From: a virus
Reading direction: 5' to 3' (one strand)
IMG/VR virus record: IMGVR_UViG_3300031576_000211
Span: 1 to 33,834 of that record
DNA length: 33,834 nucleotides
The position numbers and the translations under genes were made by a program. Below, piece after piece: positions 27,823 through 33,834 of the stretch. The notes beneath the pieces are model-generated. The model did no database searches. It saw only the letters and a program-made list of their open reading frames with translations, and had not been told where the DNA came from. Every line of letters starts with the position of its first letter. The first letter of the stretch is position 1.

Positions 27823-28569
27823 ATGAAGGCACATTCTGCGGCCGCGATCTTCCCGCTTATGACAGGCGCCGAGTTTGAAGCGCTGGTCGAGGACATTGAA
27901 CAGCACGGACTACGTGAGCCGATCGTCGTTTTCGACGGGCTGATTCTCGATGGCCGTAACCGCTTGGCGGCTTGCGAGCGACTCGGCAAGACGGTCGCGA
28001 CTATAGCTTGGGATGGGCTCGGCTCGGCCGAGGCTTATGTCGTCTCGAAAAATCTGCACCGGCGCCATTTGAACACGAGTCAGCGCGCGATGATTGCGGC
28101 GCGGCTCGCAAATAGGAAACGCGAAGAAAGTCTTCTTATTGGCCGACAACAGCGAAATTCTCCCGATACGCAAATTTGCACATCGGCCTCGGTCAAACAG
28201 ACGGCCACGCTTCTTAAAGTCAGTCCCAGGTCTGTAAGTCAAGCTAAGCGCGTTCTCCGCGACGCGGATGCGACTGATGTTGCCCGTATCGAGAAGGGAG
28301 AACGGACAGTGGATTCTGTTGTAAAGCGTTTACCAAAGACGAAGCCCAGCACTATGAAGGAAGCCAAACGGAGAGATACGCTGCAAATGAACGCCAAACT
28401 TTGGCGCTCATTCAAGTTCGCGATCGAGGCTTTGTGCAGTCTGCCGGCACCCGCAGATGTTATGCGCGTAGTGCGCGGATTTGACAAGGGCGGTCTTGTA
28501 GAACGGAAACTGGATCAATCTTATAACTGGCTGAAAGGGTTTGAACATGAATGGCGGAACCGTGACTAA
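27823..28569 (+). CDS. ParB-like protein with N-domain and HTH
   Basis: This 248-aa protein is taken from ATG 27823, with GATGAAGG 1-8 nt upstream; an in-frame ATG at 27760 is an alternative. Residues 10-75 form the ParB N-domain, with FEALVEDIEQHGL, the ILDGRNRLAA box (41-50) and a RHLN-containing box (KNLHRRHLNTSQR, 76-88). An HTH at about 123-146 (SVKQTATLLKVSPRSVSQAK) occupies the slot that reads parS in true ParB. The C-terminus is basic. It is the first gene of the rightward block. No ParA partner was seen. Confidence 0.75.
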   Translation: MKAHSAAAIFPLMTGAEFEALVEDIEQHGLREPIVVFDGLILDGRNRLAACERLGKTVATIAWDGLGSAEAYVVSKNLHRRHLNTSQRAMIAARLANRKREESLLIGRQQRNSPDTQICTSASVKQTATLLKVSPRSVSQAKRVLRDADATDVARIEKGERTVDSVVKRLPKTKPSTMKEAKRRDTLQMNAKLWRSFKFAIEALCSLPAPADVMRVVRGFDKGGLVERKLDQSYNWLKGFEHEWRNRD

Positions 28570-29389
28570 GATGCGTCCGAAGGTTGTCGAACCGATCGAG
28601 CGGGTCATGCTGACGCCGGCAATGGCGACGGAATTGTTGGAAAAGAACACCAACAATCGACCGGTCTACGATATGCACGTTCATCGCATCGCGGCTCAGA
28701 TCAAAACCGGCAAGTGGAAGTTCAACGGCGATACGATCAAGGTCTCCGAGACCAACGATGTGCTCGATGGCCAACACCGATGCTGGGCTGCGATCGAGGC
28801 TAACACTCCGATTGAGACCGTCATCGTGCGTGGTATCAAGCGCGATGCGTTCACCACGATTGATACTGTTCGTCGGCTTCGCTCGGGTGCCGACACGATC
28901 GCACTGAGTGGTACGACGCGATACCGCAACGTGATAGCGTCGGCGCTCATATGGTTGCTCCGCTGGCAGCGCGGCTATCTGCCGGATATAAAGAAACCGC
29001 AGAACAAAATTGAGAACTCGGATATTGAGGTCGCTTTCGTGGAACACCCTCAGATCATGCGCGCTGTCGAGCGCGCCATGAAAGTCAATCGGCTAGCCAA
29101 TCCATCTATCATCGCGTTCCTCTACTATGTCCTGAGTAACCGCGACCAGGAGTTGGCTGAACGAATGGTGACAACGTTGGAGGACCCATCGAGAGTTGCC
29201 ATAAGCGATCCGTTCTTCCGGTTGCGGACCTACTTCACCGCTGAACATCACAAGCGCAAAGAGCCGGTGTTGACGATTGCGCTTGCCATCAAGGCGGCGA
29301 ACGCAGCGCATCATGGCAAGAAGGTCGAAATTCTGAATTGGAAGAATCAGGGGAAGGTCGCGGAGAAATTCCCGACCCTTGATTTCTGA
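28547..29389 (+). CDS. Second ParB-fold (ParB/Srx-like) protein
   Basis: This 280-aa protein starts at ATG 28547; TTG 28541 and ATG 28571 are alternatives. Residues 20-100 give MLTPAMATELLEKNTNNRPV, the GKWKFNGDTI segment, the DVLDGQHRCWAAIEANTP motif (DGQHR core) and ETVIVRGIKRDAFTTID. This is the order of the phage ParB/sulfiredoxin-like family. The C-terminal 170 residues are helical. It overlaps the first ParB-like gene by 23 nt. The composition is somewhat AT-richer than nearby. Confidence 0.7.
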   Translation: MNGGTVTKMRPKVVEPIERVMLTPAMATELLEKNTNNRPVYDMHVHRIAAQIKTGKWKFNGDTIKVSETNDVLDGQHRCWAAIEANTPIETVIVRGIKRDAFTTIDTVRRLRSGADTIALSGTTRYRNVIASALIWLLRWQRGYLPDIKKPQNKIENSDIEVAFVEHPQIMRAVERAMKVNRLANPSIIAFLYYVLSNRDQELAERMVTTLEDPSRVAISDPFFRLRTYFTAEHHKRKEPVLTIALAIKAANAAHHGKKVEILNWKNQGKVAEKFPTLDF

Positions 29390-29424
29390 TGATCGACCTT
29401 CTCGCCGCGCCAGCGCATCATCGA

Positions 29425-29455
29425 CCGGCACGGCGTCCGATTCAGGCCGTGCCGG
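29425..29455 (+). repeat. Perfect 10-bp hairpin next to a start codon
   Basis: CCGGCACGGC (29425-29434) and GCCGTGCCGG (29446-29455) are exact complements with an 11-nt loop. The following ATG is at 29457, so the stem would mask the initiation region. This is the tightest spacing of the hairpins seen. Confidence 0.6.
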
Positions 29456-29456
29456 C

Positions 29457-29729
29457 ATGACTGATACTGATAAATCCAAGACATTCGTCGTCTACGTGAC
29501 GAAGTACGCGCTCACGCAGGGCATCCGTAAATGTCACGTCACATTGAGCGATAATCCCAAGTTTGTTCGCCGCCTAGACAGCTGGTCTGAGGTTTACGCC
29601 AAGAACGAATGGCATATCTTATGGAACGAGGCTTATTGCCGCGCGATCGATATGCGTATAGCCAAGCTTAAGTCGCTTGAGAAGTCGATCGCGCGTTTGC
29701 AACGAATGACGTTCGAGGAACCAACATGA
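29457..29729 (+). CDS. 90-aa basic hypothetical protein
   Basis: The protein begins MTDTDKSKTFVVYVTKYALT. A strand-like TFVVYVTKYAL, then KCHVTLSDNPKFVRRLDSWS, leads to a basic helical end (RIAKLKSLEKSIARLQRMTF). A TTG 78 nt earlier is possible but would span the hairpin. The stop overlaps the next ATG. Confidence 0.6.
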   Translation: MTDTDKSKTFVVYVTKYALTQGIRKCHVTLSDNPKFVRRLDSWSEVYAKNEWHILWNEAYCRAIDMRIAKLKSLEKSIARLQRMTFEEPT

Positions 29730-29956
29730 TCGATCCATTGGCGGTACTCGTCTTAATTTGTTGGGTTGGTGCGCTGATCGCACTGCCGATCATGGCGATC
29801 CGCGCACATCGGCGGCACGCACATAAGCCACGCTGGTCCGAGGTGGAGCGCGCGGCGGTCCTGACGCATGTGCGGAACGCTAGTTGGGGCGCCCCCCGAT
29901 TCCCGCTAACGGTCGGGCGGAACGGGAATTGGGATGGTCCGAGGTTCAGGCGATGA
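29726..29956 (+). CDS. Small membrane protein, 76 aa
   Basis: The protein begins MIDPLAVLVLICWVGALIAL. One transmembrane helix (about 4-25) is followed by a basic cytoplasmic stretch (RAHRRHAHKPRWSEVERAAV). The Gly/Arg/Pro-rich last 25 residues overlap a hairpin and may be weakly constrained. Function unknown. Confidence 0.6.
   Translation: MIDPLAVLVLICWVGALIALPIMAIRAHRRHAHKPRWSEVERAAVLTHVRNASWGAPRFPLTVGRNGNWDGPRFRR
29895..29933 (+). repeat. 11-bp hairpin at a gene end
   Basis: CCCGATTCCCG (29895-29905) pairs with CGGGAATTGGG (29923-29933), with one G-U pair and a 17-nt loop. It ends 19 nt before the next ATG at 29953, the same distance as in two of the early-block copies. Confidence 0.55.
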
Positions 29957-30150
29957 AATTCCCATCGTCCGATCCCCTCGACACGCCCGCGATGCGCGTC
30001 TTCATCAAGCGCGTGGATCGCATCACGGATGAAATGTGTCGTGAGATACGCAAGCGTGGGCCAGCGCCATACAGTGGTCACGAAGGATGTTTGGCAACGC
30101 CACACGTGAGTGAGATGTTCGACGACGATCCATGTGACCCGTGGCTATAG
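29953..30150 (+). CDS. 65-aa hypothetical protein
   Basis: The protein begins MKFPSSDPLDTPAMRVFIKR and ends CLATPHVSEMFDDDPCDPWL. A short basic helix precedes an acidic tail. The ATG overlaps the stop of the membrane-protein gene (ATGA). No family is recognised. Confidence 0.55.
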   Translation: MKFPSSDPLDTPAMRVFIKRVDRITDEMCREIRKRGPAPYSGHEGCLATPHVSEMFDDDPCDPWL

Positions 30151-30162
30151 GAGAGCAATGCC

Positions 30163-30807
30163 ATGTCGATCAGCAAACTACCCGCTCCGTCCGACAGCTC
30201 ATTCGAGCGTGCGCCGGAGGGAACGCATCTGGCGGTCTGCTACCAGATCATCGACCTCGGCACGCAAGAGTCGTCTTTCTATAAGAGCGCGTCCGGTGCG
30301 CCGAAAAAGGCGCACAAGGTCTTGCTCGCGTGGGAGTTGCCCGAGGAGCGAGGCGAAGACGGCAAACCTCTCGTGATCGCGCGACGCTACACGTTCTCGT
30401 CACACAAGAACTCAGTGTTGCGTGGCCATCTCGAGGCTTGGCGCGGCAAGGCGTTTAGCGACGAGGAGATCACCGGGTTCGATCTCAAGACGGTGCTGGG
30501 CGCGCCCTGTTTGCTCTCCGTGGTTCATACCAAGGACGGCGATAAGGAGTATGCCAACGTCAACGCCGTGACCAAGCTCACCAAGGGCATGACGCGCCCG
30601 GTGCCGGAAAACGCTTGCATCTACTTCTCGCTAGAGCCCCCTTTCGCCGACGGCGTATTCAAGATGCTCTCGGAGGGCTTGCGCGAAGTTATCCAGAAAT
30701 CACCCGAGTACGCCGCTTTGTTCGATCGGAAGGTGGCCTCTGGCGGCTTCGAGGCCCCAGCGAAGTCCGGTGCTCGCGATGAGCTTGACGATGAGATTTC
30801 GTTTTAA
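30163..30807 (+). CDS. SSB-like OB-fold protein
   Basis: This 214-aa protein begins MSISKLPAPSDSSFERAPEG. It has the order of a common phage family thought to be a single-stranded-DNA-binding OB-fold protein: THLAVCYQIIDLGTQESSF, HKVLLAWELPEERGEDGKPL, RRYTFSSHKNSVLRGHLEAW and GAPCLLSVVHTKDGDKEYAN. It ends DELDDEISF, which resembles the acidic DDDIPF tip of SSB. It follows an AGGAGA ribosome site and probably coats phage ssDNA during PrimPol-helicase replication. Confidence 0.65.
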   Translation: MSISKLPAPSDSSFERAPEGTHLAVCYQIIDLGTQESSFYKSASGAPKKAHKVLLAWELPEERGEDGKPLVIARRYTFSSHKNSVLRGHLEAWRGKAFSDEEITGFDLKTVLGAPCLLSVVHTKDGDKEYANVNAVTKLTKGMTRPVPENACIYFSLEPPFADGVFKMLSEGLREVIQKSPEYAALFDRKVASGGFEAPAKSGARDELDDEISF

Positions 30808-30809
30808 CC

Positions 30810-30831
30810 GCGCGCCCGGCACTCAGCGCGC
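30810..30831 (+). repeat. GCGCGC hairpin after the SSB-like gene
   Basis: GCGCGC (30810-30815) and GCGCGC (30826-30831) form a 6-bp stem with a 10-nt loop. It starts just after the SSB-like stop and ends 16 nt before the next ATG. Confidence 0.4.
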
Positions 30832-30847
30832 CATAGGGGAAATGACA

Positions 30848-31204
30848 ATGCGCGAATTTTTCATTACCGCTAGGAGTTTCGCCGCGCCGTTCTTTAGCGA
30901 TACGTCGGAAGGCTTCATCGAAGGTGATTCGCCAGCCGATAGTCTGGAGCGATGGGCAAAAACATACTCGCATCCATGCGGACTCTATGCGGCCGGATGT
31001 TATGAGAACGCCGATGCGTTTCATAAAGGATCAAAACCATTGGCCCAATGGTTGTCGAACCATGCGAGAGCAGTTCAGAGGGCGACAACAGGCAAGAGTT
31101 CATATTCATATTTCAGCCATGGGCCAGGCAAGTTTGAAATCAATCGCGAGTTGCACAAAATCGCGGACCCGAAAAGTGGGTCTGTCGTGATCCTGGGAGC
31201 CTGA
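30848..31204 (+). CDS. Hypothetical protein, 118 aa
   Basis: The start at ATG 30848 follows GGGGAAATGACA, matching the early start-associated pattern. The protein begins MREFFITARSFAAPFFSDTS. It is aromatic in the middle (TYSHPCGLYAAGCYENADAF) and basic near the end. The region is AT-richer than its neighbours. No family is recognised. Confidence 0.6.
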   Translation: MREFFITARSFAAPFFSDTSEGFIEGDSPADSLERWAKTYSHPCGLYAAGCYENADAFHKGSKPLAQWLSNHARAVQRATTGKSSYSYFSHGPGKFEINRELHKIADPKSGSVVILGA

Positions 31205-31206
31205 CC

Positions 31207-31566
31207 ATGACCACCCGTCACGAGCTCGCTTACGTGATGATCATACGCGGCTCGGTCGCGTTCGATCCGAACGATCGGGAGCAGATGCGCGCGGCTCACG
31301 ATCGGGTTCACGCGATCAAGGCCGAGCTTGAGCGGTACGGGGCTGTCACGATCAGTCGCGTCCAGTCGCGCGGCCGGCGCATCGGCGAACCCACCAGCGT
31401 TGTCGGGACGCCGATCGAAAAAGCAATTGTCGCGGTGTCCAACGCGGGGCCGCCAGGCGCGGCCGACGCGCCCATCGATCGGCTGCGCGCGCCGGCGCAC
31501 GAGCTCGATCCGCCCGCGTCGCTCGATCGACGATCGGAGCTAGAGAGCGCGAGACCGAAGCGATGA
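31207..31566 (+). CDS. Hypothetical protein with HELxxPASLDRR tail (A)
   Basis: This 119-aa protein begins MTTRHELAYVMIIRGSVAFD. A ferredoxin-like alternation of strand and helix (VMIIRGSVAF; HDRVHAIKAELERYGAVTIS) fills residues 8-50. The C-terminal third is low in complexity and ends HELDPPASLDRRSE, which recurs in the next gene. The stop overlaps the next ATG. Confidence 0.6.
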   Translation: MTTRHELAYVMIIRGSVAFDPNDREQMRAAHDRVHAIKAELERYGAVTISRVQSRGRRIGEPTSVVGTPIEKAIVAVSNAGPPGAADAPIDRLRAPAHELDPPASLDRRSELESARPKR

Positions 31567-31769
31567 TCCGTTGCGACGAATGCGGCCGTTTCATAGCATA
31601 CGCCGATCTTGAAAGCGGCGCCGCAGTAAGTAGGCTCGTCACACCCGACAGCGATAGATCACGCGAGGAATATGAGACGCTGTGCGTAAAGCACGTATCT
31701 ATGGTCCGCCCGCGCCATGAACTTGAGTCGCCAGCGTCGCTCGACCGCCGCGTGCCGAGGCCGGGATGA
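31563..31769 (+). CDS. Cys-containing protein with HELxxPASLDRR tail (B)
   Basis: This 68-aa protein begins MIRCDECGRFIAYADLESGA. A CDECG knuckle near the start and CVKH near 41-44 could bind zinc together. It ends HELESPASLDRRVPRPG, almost the same tail as the upstream protein. The ATGA overlaps on both sides show tight coupling. Confidence 0.6.
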   Translation: MIRCDECGRFIAYADLESGAAVSRLVTPDSDRSREEYETLCVKHVSMVRPRHELESPASLDRRVPRPG

Positions 31770-32005
31770 CAAACCTTCCTCAATTTGAGCGAGTCAAGGA
31801 ACGCGCGATTCAGATTGGCAGATTCGCGTTGCAGGTCACCGGCACGCCGCGCGAAGCCGTTGAAGCGTTGATGTTGGCGGCGACAACGATGGCCGCTCAC
31901 GACGGCGTTCCCCGTGATGTGTTCCTGGAAGGATGCGCGATGATCTACAACGAATTTGCAGCGATCCCCGATCCCGCACCCGGCCGCGCATTGAGGAACG
32001 AGTGA
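31766..32005 (+). CDS. 79-aa helical hypothetical protein
   Basis: The protein begins MTNLPQFERVKERAIQIGRF. It is helical (AVEALMLAATTMAAHDGVPR) and ends AAIPDPAPGRALRNE. It overlaps its neighbours at both ends. Function unknown. Confidence 0.6.
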   Translation: MTNLPQFERVKERAIQIGRFALQVTGTPREAVEALMLAATTMAAHDGVPRDVFLEGCAMIYNEFAAIPDPAPGRALRNE

Positions 32006-32094
32006 TGTTCGGAGCATTGTGGACTTATCTGCTCGCGGGGGCGATAGGTGGATTTGTTTACGCGATCTTGGATCATCTGGATAACAGGAGATGA
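32005..32094 (+). CDS. 29-aa membrane peptide
   Basis: MFGALWTYLLAGAIGGFVYA, then ILDHLDNRR, is one transmembrane helix with a GxxxG-like core (AGAIGG). The ATG overlaps the previous stop (TGATG) and the stop overlaps the next ATG. The tight packing argues it is translated. Confidence 0.5.
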   Translation: MFGALWTYLLAGAIGGFVYAILDHLDNRR

Positions 32095-32276
32095 CCGCTC
32101 TCGCCGAGCGCGAGGCCATCATGGCGTTGATCGCGGAGACCGGCAGGAGGCTCGCATCATCCATCGTGCTCTGCCCGTTGATGAGTGCGGGGAAGGTCGA
32201 GGCGATCTGCGATGTTCTGATCAAGGTAAATGCTGCGATCGCGAAACGGAACAACCAGGAGCACCTGAAATGCTAG
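32091..32276 (+). CDS. 61-aa hypothetical protein
   Basis: The protein begins MTALAEREAIMALIAETGRR. It is helical, with two cysteines and a basic end (NAAIAKRNNQEHLKC). It is coupled by ATGA to the membrane peptide and overlaps the next start. Unrecognised. Confidence 0.55.
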   Translation: MTALAEREAIMALIAETGRRLASSIVLCPLMSAGKVEAICDVLIKVNAAIAKRNNQEHLKC

Positions 32277-32659
32277 CAATCACTCCCGCGCCTGATCTCG
32301 TCGCCCAAGTAGACGCGCTCATGCAACAAGACACAGATGCGTGGTGCCGAGCGAGAAACTATAAACATCAACAAACGGCTCAGTTCATAAGTAGAGCAGA
32401 AATGCGCGGGCTGCTTTATGCTGCGTGGCTTGATTACCAGTCAGGGTCCTTGTTTGCAACGCTCCCGGGTTGTGGCGTGTGTCTCACGGAGTACGCTGCC
32501 GGCTTGATGTGTATAAATCGCGAACGCTATATCTGCCTTGACATGACCGGGGTACCACGCAATAGCTACGACCTAAAGTTCGACCGTGACATGCTCATGC
32601 GCTTCGCAGTCTTGCAGACGCAGGTGCGGTTGATGAACGGCGAGGCGAGCGAGGAATGA
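32270..32659 (+). CDS. 129-aa hypothetical protein
   Basis: The start at ATG 32270 has AGGAG about 9 nt upstream; the longer frame from 32048 overlaps real genes. The protein begins MLAITPAPDLVAQVDALMQQ. It has a Cys-containing middle (LPGCGVCLTEYAAGLMCINR) and ends NGEASEE. The region is AT-richer than nearby. No family is recognised. Confidence 0.6.
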   Translation: MLAITPAPDLVAQVDALMQQDTDAWCRARNYKHQQTAQFISRAEMRGLLYAAWLDYQSGSLFATLPGCGVCLTEYAAGLMCINRERYICLDMTGVPRNSYDLKFDRDMLMRFAVLQTQVRLMNGEASEE

Positions 32660-32817
32660 CCCCCGACGAGCGCTACCGCCTCGCCTACCTCCGTGGTTGG
32701 TTGGCGATCCACACCCGCCCCGGCCGTGACGGCCGCGTGCGCATGGGCGGCGAGGCGATCATGGCAGTCCAAGCCGAGATCGCAGAGTTGGAGCGGGAGG
32801 AACGCGGCGATGACTAG
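32656..32817 (+). CDS. 53-aa charged hypothetical protein
   Basis: The protein begins MTPDERYRLAYLRGWLAIHT and continues through RVRMGGEAIMAVQAEIAELE to an acidic end. The ATG overlaps the preceding stop. It is probably two short helices. Unrecognised. Confidence 0.55.
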   Translation: MTPDERYRLAYLRGWLAIHTRPGRDGRVRMGGEAIMAVQAEIAELEREERGDD

Positions 32818-32920
32818 GTGGTGGAGACCATACCAATATTCTATTGGCAACCGTATCGGATACGTCTGGTATCCGTACAAAAGGCGGTTGCCAATTAGCA
32901 CGCTGCGCCCGCAGCCCTGA
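32810..32920 (+). CDS. Doubtful 36-aa aromatic peptide
   Basis: The protein begins MTRWWRPYQYSIGNRIGYVW. It is unusually rich in Trp and Tyr, has GGAGG upstream and overlaps the previous stop. However, its bases are largely taken up by nested inverted repeats at the convergent operon end, so the codons may be a by-product of a terminator. It overlaps the convergent o-spanin-like gene by 26 bp. Confidence 0.35.
   Translation: MTRWWRPYQYSIGNRIGYVWYPYKRRLPISTLRPQP
32833..32895. terminator. Nested inverted repeats at convergent operon ends
   Basis: ATTGGCAACCG (32843-32853) and CGGTTGCCAAT (32885-32895) are a perfect 11-bp pair. Between them CGGATAC (32857-32863) pairs with GTATCCG (32869-32875) around a 5-nt loop. 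Upstream, CCAATA and TATTGG (32833-32847) form another stem. The right arm ends at the stop codon of the o-spanin-like gene. The block is symmetric and placed to end both transcripts. Confidence 0.6.
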
Positions 32921-33140
32921 TTTGCTCGCGTAAGAGCTGATAGTCACCGACGGCAACGGGAAACACCGCGTCCTCGGGCGCCTGCTCTATCTCCGTCGCC
33001 AGCGCCTCCGTGAAGGCCGTGTCGTAAGACCGCAGCGGCAGGCACGACGTGGCGTGCGTGGTCGAGCAGCCGGCGAGCAGAGCAGTAAGGATGACCCAAA
33101 GAGCAATCCAGCGCCATGTCTTGACGAACAGCGAGGTCAC
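32895..33140 (-). CDS. o-spanin-like lipoprotein
   Basis: This 81-aa protein begins MTSLFVKTWRWIALWVILTA. A signal peptide ends in LLAGC with lipid-modified Cys25, followed by a periplasmic domain with CLPLRSYDTAFTEALATEIE and a helical end. It directly follows the i-spanin-like gene with an ATGA overlap. Such a pair spans the envelope and fuses inner and outer membranes at lysis. The low Pro content is unusual for Rz1, so another small lipoprotein role is possible. Confidence 0.6.
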   Translation of the reverse strand: MTSLFVKTWRWIALWVILTALLAGCSTTHATSCLPLRSYDTAFTEALATEIEQAPEDAVFPVAVGDYQLLREQIRAAGAAC

Positions 33141-33355
33141 AGTCCTTCCTTTCGCAATCTGTCAACAAGCTCCTTCCGCGTGCGCGGTGCCTCGCTCCCA
33201 GCACGCAGCGCCGCTTCGGCCGCCTCGCGCGCGGCGCGCTCCTGGGCGAGCTTCTGTTGGGTCACGCCAGCCTGTTTCAGCTTCCAGATGCCGAAGCCGA
33301 CCAGCGCGACGATGCCGAGCCCGCCCAGGACCGTGAGCGCGGTGGACAAGCCCAA
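33137..33355 (-). CDS. i-spanin-like membrane coiled-coil protein
   Basis: This 72-aa protein begins MGLSTALTVLGGLGIVALVG. An N-terminal transmembrane helix (about 3-23) is followed by a periplasmic coiled coil (KLAQERAAREAAEAALRAGS) and a basic RKELVDRLRKEGL end. This is the topology of a short i-spanin (Rz). It is coupled to the lipoprotein gene that follows. It is shorter than typical Rz proteins (about 150 aa). Confidence 0.6.
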   Translation of the reverse strand: MGLSTALTVLGGLGIVALVGFGIWKLKQAGVTQQKLAQERAAREAAEAALRAGSEAPRTRKELVDRLRKEGL

Positions 33356-33358
33356 GGG

Positions 33359-33454
33359 CTACTTCCCGCCCTTGCCCTTCTCTCGCGGTGCCGGCTTGCC
33401 GGGCTTGCGCTTGCCGAGCACCTTCTTGATGCCCTTCTTGATCTTCGATGCCAT
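33359..33454 (-). CDS. 31-aa Lys-rich peptide in the lysis module
   Basis: MASKIKKGIKKVLGKRKPGK, then PAPREKGKGGK: eighteen of 31 residues are Lys, Gly or Arg. The N-terminal part could form an amphipathic cationic helix. AGGAA lies 8 nt upstream of the ATG. Its position between holin-like and spanin-like genes suggests membrane action or a virion role. Function unknown. Confidence 0.5.
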   Translation of the reverse strand: MASKIKKGIKKVLGKRKPGKPAPREKGKGGK

Positions 33455-33463
33455 GGGAATTTC

Positions 33464-33673
33464 CTACGGTTTGGGTGATGCGTTGGGCGCCATGTAGACC
33501 CCGAAATACGTCGCCAGTCCGACAAGTAGAGACGTGAGCCACGTCCGTTCGTCGAAGTCGGGCTGATCCGGGATGTACGCCACGAGCGCGCTGACCAAGT
33601 ATGGGATCAGCGACGCGAGGATGCCGCCGACCCATGCTTTGGCCGACGCGCCTGAGAAGATCGTTGAGAGCAT
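33464..33673 (-). CDS. Holin-like two-helix membrane protein
   Basis: This 69-aa protein is taken from ATG 33673, with GGAGA 6 nt upstream; ATG 33685 is an alternative. Two hydrophobic helices (about 14-33, ILASLIPYLVSALVAYI; about 47-63, LTSLLVGLATYFGVYM) are joined by an acidic loop (PDQPDFDERTW), with a short polar tail. This resembles class II-like phage holins that set lysis timing. It heads the presumed lysis group. Confidence 0.6.
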   Translation of the reverse strand: MLSTIFSGASAKAWVGGILASLIPYLVSALVAYIPDQPDFDERTWLTSLLVGLATYFGVYMAPNASPKP

Positions 33674-33686
33674 GTTTGTCTCCATT

Positions 33687-33834
33687 TCAAACCCATTGCA
33701 GGATCACGCGATCATACTCCTTGCGGAACCGCGCAACCGTACCCGCTCCCGCGTCCGAGTTCCAGTGGCGTTTCCAGTAGTGCGCGAGGCCCATCACGTC
33801 GTCCGCCGCCGGCAGAGCTTCCTCGATGCGCCAG
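33687..33834 (-). CDS. 3' part of the 60-aa gene cut by the window edge
   Basis: This is the continuation, through a circular join, of the fragment at 1-35. The visible residues begin WRIEEALPAADDVMGLAHYW, continue KRHWNSDAGAGTVARFRKEY and end DRVILQWV. The protein is basic and Trp-rich with one helix-loop-helix. One leftover base at the edge and two at the other end restore the frame. Function unknown; its place before the holin-like gene fits a late minor protein. Confidence 0.7.
   Translation of the reverse strand, partial: WRIEEALPAADDVMGLAHYWKRHWNSDAGAGTVARFRKEYDRVILQWV

Noticed and set aside
27823-29389. Complete ParABS partition cassette
   Set aside because: No ParA-like Walker ATPase is present; only ParB-fold proteins and one parS site were seen.

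Overview
The window reads as one complete, circularly permuted genome of a short-tailed, tailed dsDNA phage with an SU10-like head module. It is GC-rich and almost fully coding, with many ATGA or TAATG gene overlaps. The terminase, portal, scaffold, DUF5309/SU10-type major capsid protein, SU10-type adaptor and tail-nozzle genes stand in canonical order. The two window ends join in frame: 11 codons plus 2 bases at the left edge and 1 base plus 48 codons and a stop at the right edge make one 60-codon gene. The host cannot be fixed. A GcrA/SANT-like small regulator and the overall composition fit a proteobacterium, possibly an alphaproteobacterium, but this is inference. No integrase, DNA polymerase, RNA polymerase, tRNA gene, CRISPR array or recognisable endolysin was seen.

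There are four transcription blocks. (1) The late block runs leftward from the small terminase at 14890 to position 1, then across the join (33834 to 32895): TerS, intein-containing TerL, a 57-aa AT-hook-like protein, portal, scaffold, major capsid protein, minor head and tail proteins, a putative glycosyltransferase, the adaptor, two likely receptor-contact proteins, the nozzle, a holin-like protein and a spanin-like pair. (2) A rightward block (15529-21146) holds about 14 small accessory genes, including an ArdC-N-like protein, zinc-ribbon proteins and a DUF7666-like protein. Several are separated by a repeated GC-rich hairpin. (3) A leftward block (27618-21119) runs from a Cro-like repressor through a membrane peptide, conserved phage proteins, a RusA-like resolvase, a GcrA-like regulator and a SpoVG-like protein to a PrimPol-helicase. 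(4) A rightward block (27703-32920) starts with two ParB-fold proteins and continues with an SSB-like protein and small genes. The divergent switches lie at 14891-15528 and 27619-27702. The convergent ends lie at 21119-21146 and 32833-32920, the latter with nested inverted repeats.

The most striking signals are these. A perfect 16-bp bacterial parS palindrome sits in the portal gene of a phage that also encodes a ParB-like protein with the ParB box and an HTH. A LAGLIDADG intein sits immediately before the Walker B motif of TerL. A covarying family of intergenic hairpins lies 19-43 nt upstream of early-gene starts. A leaderless-looking Cro-like switch and a four-copy TGCAACG cluster occupy the two divergent control regions.
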